Position numbers and translations under genes: made by a program
The notes under the pieces: model-generated
Databases searched by the model: none
The model's input: the letters and a program-made list of their open reading frames with translations, nothing else
What the model was told of the DNA's origin: nothing
NCBI GenBank assembly: GCA_027886185.1
Contig: WOAB01000878.1
Location: forward strand, 5,778,001-5,842,000
Direction: 5' to 3'
Length of the DNA stretch: 64,000 nucleotides
Source of the DNA: Rheum nobile
Taxonomy: Eukaryota > Streptophyta > Magnoliopsida > Caryophyllales > Polygonaceae
Part shown: positions 47,723 through 59,100 of the stretch, piece after piece
Layout of the letters: every line of letters starts with the position of its first letter
Position numbering within the stretch: the stretch's first letter is position 1

Positions 47723-47964
47723 GGGCCTTCATCCCTCGGATTCTCCATCCACAGTGCTCTCGATCTCTCTTTCCTTCTCTCGTTCCCTTGTCGCCGGAGT
47801 TCGTGCCATCGTCGGAAGCTTGCCGGAGTTCTCGCCGGAATTGGTGGTGTTCCCCTAGTGCCTTGGAAGCCTGGAGTTGTAGCATCATTGTTCGAAGCCG
47901 AGGAGCATCGTCGTCGTCGTCTTTCGGTGAGCCTTGTGCCGATTTAGGGCCGCATCAGGGAGGG

Positions 47965-48070
47965 ATCCGCGATCGCGGATATGAACACCGCGACCGCGGA
48001 TGGTGCCCAGAAATCCGCGACCGCGGAATCCAAAACTACGACCGCGGCTTGCCTTAGCAAGCGCGATCGT
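47965..48070. repeat. CCGCG palindromes downstream of LTR TATA
   Basis: ATCCGCGATCGCGGAT (47965-47980), CCGCGACCGCGGAT (47988), TCCGCGACCGCGGA (48014-48027) and degenerate copies to about 48070. Confidence 0.8.
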
Positions 48071-49689
48071 GGCTTTGGACGAGCCGGTCACGGATGGGAC
48101 CCTCGTTCCTTTCGTTTCCGTTCGTTTATTTAGATTCGTATTATTATTCGTATCGAATCTAACCTAGGGTTTCGTCGTGGGTTCGTTGTCGTCGTAGGAA
48201 TCCGTAACCAGATTCCGTTTCCAATTCCCAGATACCTGGAACCCGACAATCTATGTTCGTCTCGATTAAGGCAAGTGGCGGTTCGCTCTTGCTTATCATT
48301 CCATGTTTTCGTTAATTATCAATTATTTTAATTGTTAATTAAATTGGGATGAAGTGTTGTTTTCGTTTGGGGAACAAATTTTATAAATGTGTGATTTAAA
48401 ATGCGATATTATTATAGGTTGTATATACTGCTAGAAACAACGCTATTATATTTGTTATTACCGTGATGGTATTGGTGTGGATTTTATGTGTGAACTTAAT
48501 ATATAGTTAGAACGAATATTCATAGGAACGCTATGTATCTCATTGCGAGTACTAGCTGTTTCTTTATAATCGTGGTGCGTAGGATGTCCAAGCCCTAACA
48601 CCCTTTCCTGGTCATGACCTACCCCTATCCGAGTTTAGGGATGGTGCACACAGCTGGTGCCAAACATTCGGGAAATGCTCCCAAGATATCTCTCGTATCG
48701 AGATGATATATTTATATGATAAAAGCTGTAACGTGAATATACGTTTTGGAATTAAATAAGATAAGTGCGATTATGCACATAATTAATATATCCTCGGGCG
48801 AGGAGTACAACGTGGAAACCGCCCAGACTTCGATTAAAGTAAGTCCTCCTTCCAAATCTGAATTCACATTGCGCGGTGAGGTTGGTCGTGGACCCAAATG
48901 ATCAAGTCATTTTAAACGCTTGTGTGAAGTTATAACGTTCCCAAACACTTGTCATACTTTCCGATAAGACTCGATCTTTTGGAGTCTTCTCTTCATACGT
49001 TCCCGTAAGACTCGATCTTTTGGAGTCTTCTCTTGTTCATACTGTTTCGTATATTTCCGTAGGAGTGTTGAGGTTCACTATCGTCATCGGTTATTATTCG
49101 AGAAACGACATGTGTAACCTAATACGACTACTTAGAACCTTTCTGTTTTACCCTTGCATAGTCTTTCATTAGACTAACCAACCGGTTTATTTCCCTTGCA
49201 TGGTTGGCTGGTGTCATCCGTCTCATACGGCACATCAGGTAAACTTCCTTTCCGTGAAGGCTAGTACACGACGTTGAAGGCAGATGGAGGTTTTAAGAGT
49301 TTTCCAAGGTTGAAGATCCTAGGCGTGTGATCGCTCCGATCAAGACCATTATGATATTTATTATTTAAAAGACTTCCGCTGTATTGAAACAATTCTGTAT
49401 TTTGGATGTATTTGGGATTTACAGATGTAATCCGTGACTTTGGTTTGAATAAATGTTATGATATTTGATATGATTAGTGTTATTTTATGGTTATTATAAA
49501 ATGGTTAAGCCTTGGGTGACTTCAGATGGGTAATCTGAGGTCACTGACGGTAATACTTTCAAGGATAAATTTGGGGGTGTTACACCTTATTCTTTCATAA
49601 GACCTGAAACTCATAGGAACAACAAGAAAACATAAAACCTAATGGTGTTTATCATCATCAAAACCAGATGGAACGTCAAGGTTCCAACA

Positions 49690-50392
49690 ATTTCCCCCTT
49701 TTTAGTGATGACAAACCCATTCAAAAAAATTGTTCGATCAAAACAGAGTAATAAGCAAGACAATGTTAATCAACATGTATCTCAGTTTAAATGTAGAAGC
49801 AAAATTTTATCTCAAATGAATAATTGTAATTCATACCTTCAAGTTGCATTATCGTTCCCCCTCAGCACTAACATCGTCCAAACATTAGAGATGATGGTAC
49901 CAAGAATAAGAACCTTCCCCAAATCCAATATGAAGGATATGATGAGTATGACATGGCTGATACGAGCACTCACTGAGTCATGCTGCATCCTCTTCTACCG
50001 TTTGATATTGGATCATCCTCTTCTGTAGTTAGCTAACAATTCTGTTTTCTTTTTACTCTCTCCCTATTATATGGTTATTGCTCTTCTATTTACCCTTGCA
50101 TATTGTTGAAAACTTGATGTGCTATCTTATATTCTTAACAACGTTATTCCTCAGTCAATGAGTTGCTAAAATTCTTTACTGTTACAAATTTGAACTACCC
50201 AATTGGTATTGATCAGCTCCAAATCAAACTTATTATTAGTACTAAATTTGAGATGCCAATAAATCATACATAATTACATACTGCACTTAGCAATTGGGAA
50301 CAGTACTACCTTTAACATTCCTTAGCATATATCAGTATTCAGTATACTGCATAATGTTATTGAAGAAACCTGGTTTTTGACAATCTTATATG
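49690..50392 (-). other. Copia 3' internal remnant and spacer
   Basis: Immediately upstream (minus strand) of the LTR is the polypurine tract and phrases typical of the end of Copia pol regions (GTGCTGAGGGGGAACG near 49860). No pol domain can be read. From about 50040 the DNA is AT-rich without features until the kinase pseudogene. Confidence 0.45.
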
Positions 50393-51292
50393 TTGGTAGA
50401 TTGAAGAACAGAGAGGCAGAAGAGGGCGCGCGTCACTGCCTGTAGGGAGTGAGCCATGTCAAAGTCAAACTCATCGTACTGGATTGGGAAATCTTCCTGT
50501 TGCTGGTACCAACAACACACTTGTGCAGGGGATTTCATGATCATCTCTAGTGTCATTGTCGGCCTCAGCTTATGCAACGCCTTGCCAGCTCAACAACGGA
50601 AATCAGCTCATCCTCCTTGGCCTCTCACACAATTTTAGGGTCCAAGATCTCGGACAACCTAGAATCTTGTGTCTGGAACAAGAACTCCGTCACCAAGTTC
50701 TTTTGCTCCATGCTACTTCCGTCCCTGTAGATTGGGTTTCGGCTAGTCAGAAGCTCCAAGATGACGACACCAAAGCTATAAACGTCACTCTTCTCTGTGG
50801 ACTGGTATGATTGGAAATACTCGGGGTCTAGATATCCCATTGTTCCTTGAACAAGAGTGGTCAAGTGTGTTTGATCCATCCCACTGGTCTTGGAGGACCC
50901 AAAATCGGAGACCTTTGCTCTGTACTTTTCGTACAGCAATATGTTTGAAGACTTGATATCTCTATGATAGATAGGAATAGATGAAGAGGAATGTAGATAA
51001 GCAATAGCACCTGCTGAATCTGCAGCGATTTTCAAACACATCTCCCAACTAACTGCAAAATCTTCCTCAGGGTCATGGATATGCTCATAAAGGGTTCCAT
51101 TTGGAATGAACTCGTAGACAAGAAGAGGAACTTCTGTCTCTAGACAACATCCGAATAGCTTGACTACGTGTCTGTGGTTGATCCGGGACAAAATAACCAC
51201 CGCGTTTATGAACTGCTCCAACCGGCTCTCATCGAGCAACTTGGCCTTCTTAATTGCAACGATACTTCCATCTGTGAGCATGCCTTTGTAGA
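50393..51292 (-). pseudogene. Wall-associated kinase, kinase domain part
   Basis: This continues, across the Copia insertion, the kinase begun at 59768. It reads KGMLTDGSIVAIKKAK (ATP-binding Lys), INHRHVVKLFGCCLE, YHRDIKSSNILL (catalytic loop), VSDFGSSKT (DFG), LVQGTMGYLDPEYF, KSDVYSFGVVILELL, then LDPKIV and a stop at 50625-50627. Kinase sequence continues past the stop (EDELISVVELARRCI), then a deletion and frame change lead to RPTMTLEMIM and QVCCWYQQQEDFP. These are the usual WAK features, serine/threonine kinases that sense the pectin wall. With the stop, the loss near RPTM and two insertions, it cannot be functional. Confidence 0.9.
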
Positions 51293-51608
51293 TGTTAAAA
51301 TGTGATTCAACACTTAGATTATATTTCATGTTATTTGTTTTATTTCAGTTGTAACTAGCTATCTTTAAGGGATTTGTTAAGCTAGTTAGTGGGGTTATTT
51401 GGAGTCGAAATCTTAGGCAAAGTTGTAGACGTGGTTAGTGGGAAGTTAGTAGTGCTTTCGTTGTTTAAGAATTCAGATTATTGAGTCAGTTATTAATCAA
51501 TGAAAACCAGAACATAGTGCAGTTCTAAAAAAGCTTTCTATGTTCTCTGTGTTGTTGTTCTTCATTTCTGGGTGAGTTTCTGAGTAATTCTGAGACTCTT
51601 TGCCAACA
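51293..51608 (+). repeat. Copia 5' LTR
   Basis: 316 bp, nearly identical to the 3' LTR. It follows the target duplication GTAGA and precedes the primer-binding site. Confidence 0.95.
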
Positions 51609-51611
51609 AAT

Positions 51612-51623
51612 TGGTATCAGAGC
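51612..51623 (+). other. Copia primer-binding site
   Basis: TGGTATCAGAGC is complementary to the 3' end of initiator methionine tRNA, the usual Copia primer, three bases after the LTR. Confidence 0.9.
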
Positions 51624-51700
51624 TATATTAGGTTCCGATCCTAGGAGAATGAGTGAAAGAATTGAGAGAAAACACAAAGGGAAACACGAGAGAAAGAGTG

Positions 51701-52396
51701 ATGCAGAACCCTGGAGGAAACAACAATGGGACCTCGCAATTGCCCATTTTCAAGGGTTCAAAGTATCAGTTTTGGGGCTTGAAAATGAAGACCCTTTTCA
51801 AGTCACAAGAACTGTGGGGATTTGTTGATGAGGGGTTCGAGGATGATGGCACAGAAGAGCCGGATCAGGCCCTGAGAGAGAAGAGAAAGAAGGATGCAAG
51901 AGCCTTGTTTATGATTCAACAAGCTCTCAATGATGAGATATTTCCAAGGATTGCCTCTGCTTCAACATCAAAGGAAGCCTGGGACACTTTGAAGCAGGAA
52001 TACCTTGGAGATAAGAAGGTGATCACAATGAGATTGCAATCACTGAGGAGAGAATTCGAGACCTCTCTTATGAAAGACAAGGAACCAGTGCAGGAATACT
52101 TGTCTAGGATTTCAGGCATTGTGCAACAGATGAGGTCATATGGAGAAGAAGTTTCGAATGAGCATATTGTTGGTAAGGTCTTGAGGAGTCTTACAACAAA
52201 GTATGATCATATTGTTGCTGCTATAGAGGAATCAAAGGATATGGAGACCTATTCCTTTGATGAGTTGATGGGCTCACTGCAAGCTCATGAGGAGAGGCTG
52301 AATAGATCAGGAGATCAGAAGGAAGAGAAGGCTTTCATGGGAAGAGATGAAAGCAAAGAAAGATCAGGCCAACACTTCAATAGAGGTAGAGGCAGA
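51701..52396 (+). pseudogene. Copia gag, 5' part
   Basis: Starts at the ATG at 51701 (MQNPGGNNNGTSQLPIFKG). It contains the Copia gag domain: YQFWGLKMKTLFKSQELW, ARALFMIQQALNDEIF, AWDTLKQEYLGD, LRREFETSLMKD and EERLNRSGDQ, then an Arg/Gly-rich stretch (FNRGRGRS). The frame runs into the CACTA element and stops at 52418-52420. The sequence resumes at 56113 with ARGGFRGRGRGRFGQ, so the insertion split the RGG region just before the zinc knuckle. Confidence 0.93.
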
Positions 52397-52414
52397 TCTA
52401 CTACAAAAATGGCC

Positions 52415-52740
52415 TTTTAGCCCGGGCGTTTTACCTAATATAGCCCGGATATTGTGAAAATAGGTTCGGGCTACATCTCAGTGTGATAATAAACCAAATA
52501 GCCCGGATCTATAATGACACGCCCGGGCTATAAAGTATGGGTATATTCTGATTGTGTTACACTTAATAGCCCGGGCGTGTGTAAATCAACCATCCGGGCT
52601 AAAAAGTCCAATATTTAGAAAGTACTAACATTTGATGTCCGGGCTATATGTAAACACGTGTCCGGGCTAAAAAGTGGTGCGTGAGATGTAGGATCCTGAG
52701 TATATAGCTCGGTTCATGAACATCCGGGCTATATAGTATT
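52415..52740. repeat. CACTA copy 2 left subterminal repeats
   Basis: About ten AGCCCGGGCG / ATCCGGGCTA words in both orientations, collinear with copy 1 at 26500-26840. Confidence 0.8.
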
Positions 52741-53170
52741 AATAATTTTTTCGTGATATTTTTTGTTTTTGCCTATTTAAGCATCCTGTATATATATATA
52801 TATATTTAATTTGTAGCATTGCACCAATATTTAACCAACATTAAAAAGTACAAACATTTATATTACACTAGATATTATAAAGCGGTATTTCAATACACTT
52901 CTAGTTATAGTATAATCCTTCACTTAGTTAAAAAAAAAGACTTCTAAATAGAAGTTCTTAACACCTACCAAACAACAACCACTTTATAGTTCTTCTAGCA
53001 ATACCACTTGATCTTCTTATCTCCTCCTTTCCTTCTCATGTTCAACATCCAACAAAATCTGTCAGAGCGAAAGAAAAATACATGTAACCATTAAATTTGG
53101 ACCACAAGATATAAAAGACATGAATATCCAAAAGATTTATGTAGTGACCATAACCCCAGGATTTTAGACT

Positions 53171-53261
53171 GTACCCAACTTAGTGTACGTCTTACCGGCA
53201 CCTGTTGCACCATAGCAGAACACTGATCCATTCCTCCCCTCTAATACAGCTCCCACTAGTT
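53171..53261 (-). pseudogene. Captured kinesin motor exon (KIN8-like)
   Basis: One minus-strand exon after an intact AG acceptor reads LVGAVLEGRNGSVFCYGATG then AGKTYTKLGT, the kinesin P-loop (GATGAGKTYT). The FCYGATGAGKTYT form is like plant kinesin-8 proteins (recalled). Relatives have M where K follows YT. The exon has no clear donor; the captured segment ends at about 53171. Thirty residues cannot make a motor. Confidence 0.82.
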
Positions 53262-54024
53262 CTGCAAGCAAATTTCAGCCAAACATTTTCATCACTTGTC
53301 CTGCTATATTCAATTAGTAATTACCCTTCTTAATGTTTCAGTTTTACCAAATTTTGCATAAGTAGATGAGTTTTTGTTAACAAAATAGATACCCCATAGC
53401 TAGCAGCCTAGCATAAAAGGAGATACTATAAATTGTACTGATACAAGCTTACATGGGAAGTATGACATCATGTTCAATGTATTCAATTAGCAAATTTGCT
53501 AGTGACTGGGAGCTGAACTTGACATTATCCAAGAATAGAATCTAAGCAAATGGAAAGTTTATATACATGATAAAATTGTGCTTTTATCGCACAAAAGATA
53601 ATTTGTGGATTAGACCAACTCAATAATTAAATGTTCAAGCTTCACATAGACGACTTCATGTTTACTTACTATTTTTGTTTTCTTATACACAGACTTACCA
53701 ACTTAATTTATTGTGTATTCATGATAAGGGTAACGCAATTATACAAATGATTTTTTATTAATATTCATTTAATCATATAGTATATATATATAATATTATT
53801 TTCTTCTTCGTGTTGTTCATATATATTATTATTACTCCTAACACTGTCTATTATTCTCAAATCATCATATATATTATTATTACTCCTAACACTGTCTATT
53901 ATTCTCAAATCATGGTGTGCACGTCTACCTCACACTGTCTAAAATTGAAAATTTATCATTGAAATTACTACCAGAACAACTGAATGGCATACCAAAATGA
54001 ACAAAAACAATCGATTAAAATTAC
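53262..54024. other. CACTA copy 2 interior, non-coding
   Basis: Intron-like AT-rich DNA between captured exons. A tandem duplication of about 62 bp (TATATTATTATTACTCCTAA twice) lies at 53820-53910. No exon recognised. Confidence 0.4.
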
Positions 54025-54414
54025 CAAACAATTTCAGCAGATGAAACACTTTTATCAATGAAGTAACCCAAGAAAGTTGGATCAGCAACCCGAACCTGTT
54101 CTTACAAATTGAGAGGAGAGAAAGATAAAATGGGAAAACAAATGTAGCTGAGTAGAAGGATATCAAGCTCAACTAGTGACACCATAGGGAAAAATAAAAA
54201 AATAAAACTTACAAGAGCATTATCAACGCCATAGCAATCAATATATTTGATCCCTCTTGAAGCCATATCTTCTAATAGCTTTGAAGATTTTAAGGCTAGG
54301 AAAATGAAATTAGTCAATGACTGACAAAGTTGAGTGCATAGTTTGTAATGGATACTATATGGCCAAAGACTTACCTGTGTAAACTCCTCCATTTCCATCA
54401 GGAGACTTTGCTAC
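54025..54414 (-). pseudogene. Captured UDP-GlcNAc pyrophosphorylase exons
   Basis: Three exons (54375-54414, 54213-54295, 54025-54095) keep canonical splice sites and join in frame: VAKSPDGNGGVYT, ALKSSKLLEDMASRGIKYID, CYGVDNAL and VRVADPTFLGYFIDKSVSSA. This is the middle of plant UDP-N-acetylglucosamine diphosphorylase (GlcNAc1pUT/UAP1), which makes UDP-GlcNAc for glycan and GPI synthesis. The N-terminal nucleotide-binding motif and the C-terminus are absent. Capture was at the genomic DNA level since introns are kept. Confidence 0.88.
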
Positions 54415-54885
54415 CTGCCATCACAAAACAACCAGGAAATGAGGGATAAAAGAATAGTCATACAGATTAAGGAGCAATCCACTAGAGACCTGACACCTTA
54501 TTCCACCATTGGCCAGAAAGTTAAACATTGGTAAGGACTAAAGAATAAGGAGGATAAAGGACATTCTTGATAGGATCCGCACCAAAACGAAAAAGCGAGC
54601 AATGATTTTAAGTTGACATTTTGTTCTCAAACAATAGCCATAGAGGGAAAATATAGAATTGCAAATAAATTAACAAGACAATAAAAAAATATACTTCTTG
54701 GCTATTTCATTAACTTCAAATAATCCCAATATCATTGAGGGTATTAATGGGAAACACATGTACACATGTATCAAAGTAGCAACAAAGATAGACTCAACCT
54801 GTTTTGCTATGTTTTATTTCATTTTAAGACACTTGCCTCAAATCCTCAGGAGTCACTTAAAAAAACAATGCTTCCACAATTTTAC

Positions 54886-54997
54886 CTTAGGAAACACAAG
54901 ACCTGGTCCACCAGTGGAGCTGATCATAATAACTTCCACAATTTGGTCTGATGAGGCGCCATCATCACGACAACTTCTGTACCTAAAAGGGATACAC
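54886..54997 (-). pseudogene. Captured Nudix hydrolase exon
   Basis: One minus-strand exon with intact acceptor and donor reads CIPFRYRSC, then IVEVIMISSTGGPGLVFPK, ending just before the GGW...Nudix box. It resembles plant NUDT12/13/16-type hydrolases of diphosphoinositol polyphosphates or dinucleotides (recalled). The Nudix catalytic box itself was not captured or is lost. Confidence 0.78.
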
Positions 54998-55051
54998 CTG
55001 TACACATGTATCAAAGTTAGAGTTTGGTTTAGCATACAATCAATTCCATAA

Positions 55052-55789
55052 GAAAATTAAAATAAAACAAAGGATGCGGCAAGGCAAGCACGTTAACAAT
55101 TGGAATCAGGAACCATTGTCTTAAAGTTGAATGAAAGATGGAGAATAGAATGTGAATCAAGGGTGACTGGCATAAGAAGATACACTTCTGACAGGAAGAA
55201 ACCAGAAAAACTTCAGTAAGAACTGTTAATCAAAATAACAACAAATTTCCAAGTCCTGTCCAACATAATTTCATCTATCAATGACAGGAGATTCAACTAA
55301 TTATGATCAGCCAAACATTGATCCTCATATAATGCAACCTTCAAATTTTGCTTTCATATGAAAGCCGAAGTTTCTAAATGATCACAGACTTCAAACCCTA
55401 ACTTCTTGGCTATACGGTGAAAGGCGTAGCACAACTGAATAAATCTTCAACAGCTAATTACAATCACACACATACGTATCACAACCAGACGAGTCGAAGA
55501 GAGCACCGGAGAGAAGCAAACAAAGAGAGAAGCAAACAGTTAACAAGTCGAAGAGAGCACCGGAGCAATTGCAGAGAGAAGCAAACAGTTAACGAATTTA
55601 CCTGGGCGCCGCAGGTACGAATTGATCCGAACGTAGAGTCGGAGGAGGCACCGGAGCGGGGACGAAACGAAGAGTCGAAGGAGATAGCTAGTGGAGGAGG
55701 AAGAGTCAGTGGGAGCAGAAAGAGGAGGCGCGAGGAAGAGTTAGGTCATGATGGACGGTCTAGGTTTTTTAGGCCGGAGGGGAAAGGAA
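55052..55789 (-). other. CACTA copy 2 transcript 5' region
   Basis: Probably the 5' exon and intron of the element transcript. A 54-bp duplicated phrase (AAGAGAGCACCGGAG...AGAAGCAAACAGTTAAC, twice) lies at 55495-55600. The GC-rich, Gly/Arg-like stretch at 55600-55780 has no family match. Confidence 0.35.
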
Positions 55790-56100
55790 AATAGCCCGGA
55801 TATTTAACAATAGGGATATATTTATTAGAGTTTATATCCCGGTTTATAAAGATCCGGGCTATTTTTTGATAGATTAATTTTTCATACGATTAAATAGCCC
55901 GGATATGTAGAAAAAATACACGCCCGGGCTATTAAGTTTGGCATTTTTTGAAACCAATTTTTTTTAGCCCGGACGCCTCTAAAACTGTCCGGGTTATTAT
56001 GTGTAGTTTTTCAAATAAGCCGAAGCCTCATGAGGTAAAGGGCCTTAATATCCCGGATAATTGAGATCCGGGCTAAATAGTCACGGGTTAAAATGCAATT
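55790..56100. repeat. CACTA copy 2 right subterminal repeats
   Basis: About eight AATAGCCCGGAT / GATCCGGGCTA / ACGCCCGGGCTATT words, collinear with copy 1 at 29680-29710 plus 32520-32720. Confidence 0.8.
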
Positions 56101-56112
56101 TTTGTAGTAGTG

Positions 56113-59100
56113 CTAGAGGTGGCTTTAGAGGAAGAGGTCGAGGCAGATTTGGCCAAGGAAGTGAAGGAAATGAGTCTGATCAGCAAAAGAAAGTGTTCAA
56201 GTGTTATTACTGCAAGAAGCTTGGACACAAAGAAGCCCAATGATGGAAGAAGCAAAGGGATGAAGGAGAGAAGAAGAATGATCAGAGATCAAACTTTGTG
56301 GAGCAGGAAGAGAAGCTGTTTCTAGCACAACAAGTAGAGCAAGAAAAGTTGCTTCTCACACAGAACACAGCAGTCAAGATCACAAGTGGAGTTTGGTATG
56401 TCGACAGTGGATGCTCCAACCACATGTCAGGAGTAAGAGAGCTGTTCAAAGACATGGATGAGTCAAAGAAGAGCCAAGTTAGGCTTGGTGATGACAATCA
56501 CCTGGATGTTGAAGGAAGAGGCATATTGGCCATGATGTCAGAGAGAGATAACATTAAACTGATTTATGATGTGCAATATGTGCCAAAGTTAGCTCACAAT
56601 CTGCTCAGTGTTGGTCAATTGTTATGCTCTGGATTTTATGTTGTGTTTGATGATCAATCTTGCTTCATAAAAGATAAGAAATCAGATGAAGTTGTTGTGA
56701 GAGTTGCAATGGGAAAGAACAAAGTCTTTCCTCTTGAGTTGTCTTCAAGTACAGGGAAGGCATTGATAGCAAAAGGTGATGATGACACCAGAGTGTGGCA
56801 TCACAGATATGGTCATCTCAATATGCAAGGGCTGAGGCTGCTTCAGACAAAAGAGATGGTGAATGGTTTGCCAAAGATTGGTGAGCTAGAGTTATGTGAA
56901 GGCTGTGTGTATGGGAAGCAGTCAAAGGGGTCATTTCCAAGTGGCAAAGCATGGAGAGCAAGTGAGGTGCTAGAGCTACTTCATGCAGATTTGTGTGGCC
57001 CTATGCAAACTGAATCACTGGGAGGTAGCAGGTATTTTCTCTTGATCACAGATGATCATAGTAGGATGAGTTGGATGTTCTTCTTAAAGGCTAAGTCTGA
57101 AGCCTTTGAGAACTTTAATAAGTTTAAGGCATTGGTGGAAAACCAAAGTGGCAGGAAGGTGAAGGCCTTAAGGACAGATAGAGGAGGTGAATTTCTGTCT
57201 AAGGAGTTTACTGAATTCTGTGATGAGCATGGAATAAAGAGAGAGCTCACAACACCCTATACACCTGAGCAAAATGGTGTGGCTGAGAGGAAGAACATGA
57301 TAGTGGTAGAGATGGCAAGGAGCATGTTGAAGGCAAAGGAAGTGCCAAATGCTCTCTGGTGTGAGGCAGTAGCAACTGCTGTCTATATACTCAACATATC
57401 TCCTACCAAGGCAGTGATGAATCAAACTCCATATGAATCATGGAGAGGTAAGAGACCTAGTGTAAGTCATCTAAGGATATTTGGCTGCATTGCTTATACT
57501 ATGGTGAACCTGAGAGCAAAACTAGATGATAAAAGTGTGAAGTGTGTCTTCATTGGCTATGCAACATAGTCTAAGGCATATAGGCTGTACAATCCTGTGT
57601 CAAATAAGGTGATTATCAGCAGAAATGTGGTGTTTGATGAAGGCTCAAAGTGGGACTGGAAGGAAGAGCAAAGTGAGACTGCTCAGAGACAAAGTGTAGA
57701 CTTGGTTGATAGTCTAGGAGAAGCTGCAACAGAAAGTACTCAAGATGTTGATCTTGGCAGTGGCAATGCAAGCTCATCAACATCACCAACTAGCAGTTCT
57801 TCAAGCAGCTCGAGGTCATCAAGCTCAAGCTCATCAAGTGGTACACCACCAAGAGGTATGAGATCATTGGCTGAATTGTATGAAAGTTGTGATTTTGCTC
57901 TGAATGTTACTGAGCCAAGTAACTATGAGGAAGCTGCAAGTAAGCATGAATGGCAGCAGGCAATGAAGGAAGAGATGAGCTCCATTCAAAGGAATGAGAC
58001 ATGGAATTTGGTTGATCTTCCTGAGGGCAAGAATGTGATTGGTTTGAAGTGGGTTTTCAGAACCAAATTCAACACAGATGGAAGCATTCAAAAGCACAAA
58101 GCAAGGCTAGTTGCCAAGGGGTATGCACAGAAGGAATGGATTGACTTTGAAGAGACATTTTCTCATGTGGCAAGGTTTGAAACTGTGAGACTTGTGCTTA
58201 CAATAGCTGCTCAGAAGAAGCTTCCTGTGTATCAATTTGATGTGAAGTCAGCCTTTCTGAATGGAGAACTTCAAGAAGAGGTATTTGTTGAGCAACCTGA
58301 GGGTTTCATCAAGAGAGGAGAAGAGAGCAAAGTTCTCAAGCTGCACAAGGCTCTCTATGGGCTAAAACAAGCCCCTAGAGCATGGTATAGCAGAATTGAT
58401 GATTTCTTCATCAACAATGGCTTTGAAAGGAGTGAGAATGAGCCTATACTGTATGTGAGAAAAGAAGAAATGAAGAGGTTCATTGTGGTGTGTCTCTATG
58501 TAGATGACATCATCTACTTCAGTGACTCAGAGAAGCTGTTGTCAAGCTTTCAAACTGTGATGAAGAAGGAGTTTGAGATGACTGATTTGGGAGTGCTACA
58601 GTATTTTCTTGGCCTTGAAGTCAAGCAGAGAAAGCAAGGCATATTTGTGTGTCAGGAAAAGTATGCCAAGGACATGTTGAAGAAGTTCCACATGGAGAAC
58701 TGTGAAGCTGCTATCACACCTATGAACACAAATGAAAAACTGCAGAGAGAGGATGGCACTGAGAGAGGAGATGAGAAACTATTTAGAAGCCTTGTTGGAG
58801 GACTAAACTACCTCACACACATAAGGCCTGACATAGCCTATTGTGTGAGTGTGGTTTCCAGATATATGCACAGTCCATCAAGACAACATCTTGGAGCTGC
58901 CAAAAGAATATTGAGGTATGTATATGGCACTGCAAATTTTGGTATCTGGTATGAGTCAAGTGAGCTTTTCAGGCTCATAGGATATACAGATAGTGACTGG
59001 GCAGGGTGTCTAGATGATAGAAAGAGCACATCAAGCTCAGTATTTAGTCTAGGCACTGGTGCTATTACTTGGAGCTCGAAGAAGCAGGATACTGTGGCCT

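Larger units (their letters stand above)
47317..49584 (+). mobile_element. Solo Gypsy-type LTR, copy 2
   Basis: The 2268-bp sequence starts TATAATACCCCTCA (first dinucleotide TA instead of TG) and ends TGGGGGTGTTACA, flanked by the 5-bp duplication CCTTA (47312-47316, 49585-49589). It shares architecture and phrases with copy 1 (AAGGCAAGTGGCGGTTCGCT, TTATTATTCGAG, CACATCAGG), but the two differ widely, so they are related subfamilies. Confidence 0.85.
46597..49689 (-). mobile_element. Copia LTR interrupted by a solo LTR
   Basis: On the minus strand the sequence starts TGTTGGAACCTTGACG at 49689, right after a polypurine tract (AAAAAGGGGGAAAT), so this is the 3' LTR of a minus-strand Copia element; it ends CGATTCAACA at 46597. 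A 2.27-kb Gypsy-type solo LTR (47317-49584) is inserted, leaving about 0.82 kb of Copia LTR. Confidence 0.75.
52397..56112. mobile_element. CACTA-type element, copy 2 (gene-carrying)
   Basis: The right end on the minus strand reads CACTACTACAAAAATTGC; the left end (TCTACTACAAAAATGGCC) has lost its first CA. Both ends continue into AGCCCGGG subterminal repeats in the same order as copy 1 (for example AAATAGCCCGGATCTATAAT left and AATAGCCCGGATATTTAAC right), which proves one family. No transposase and no Ulp1 exons are present; a short shared stretch near 52990 (CTTCTAGCAATACCACTTG, also at 27081) is all that remains of the copy 1 backbone. The interior carries fragments of three host genes, all on the minus strand. 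The target duplication is not clear. Confidence 0.82.
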
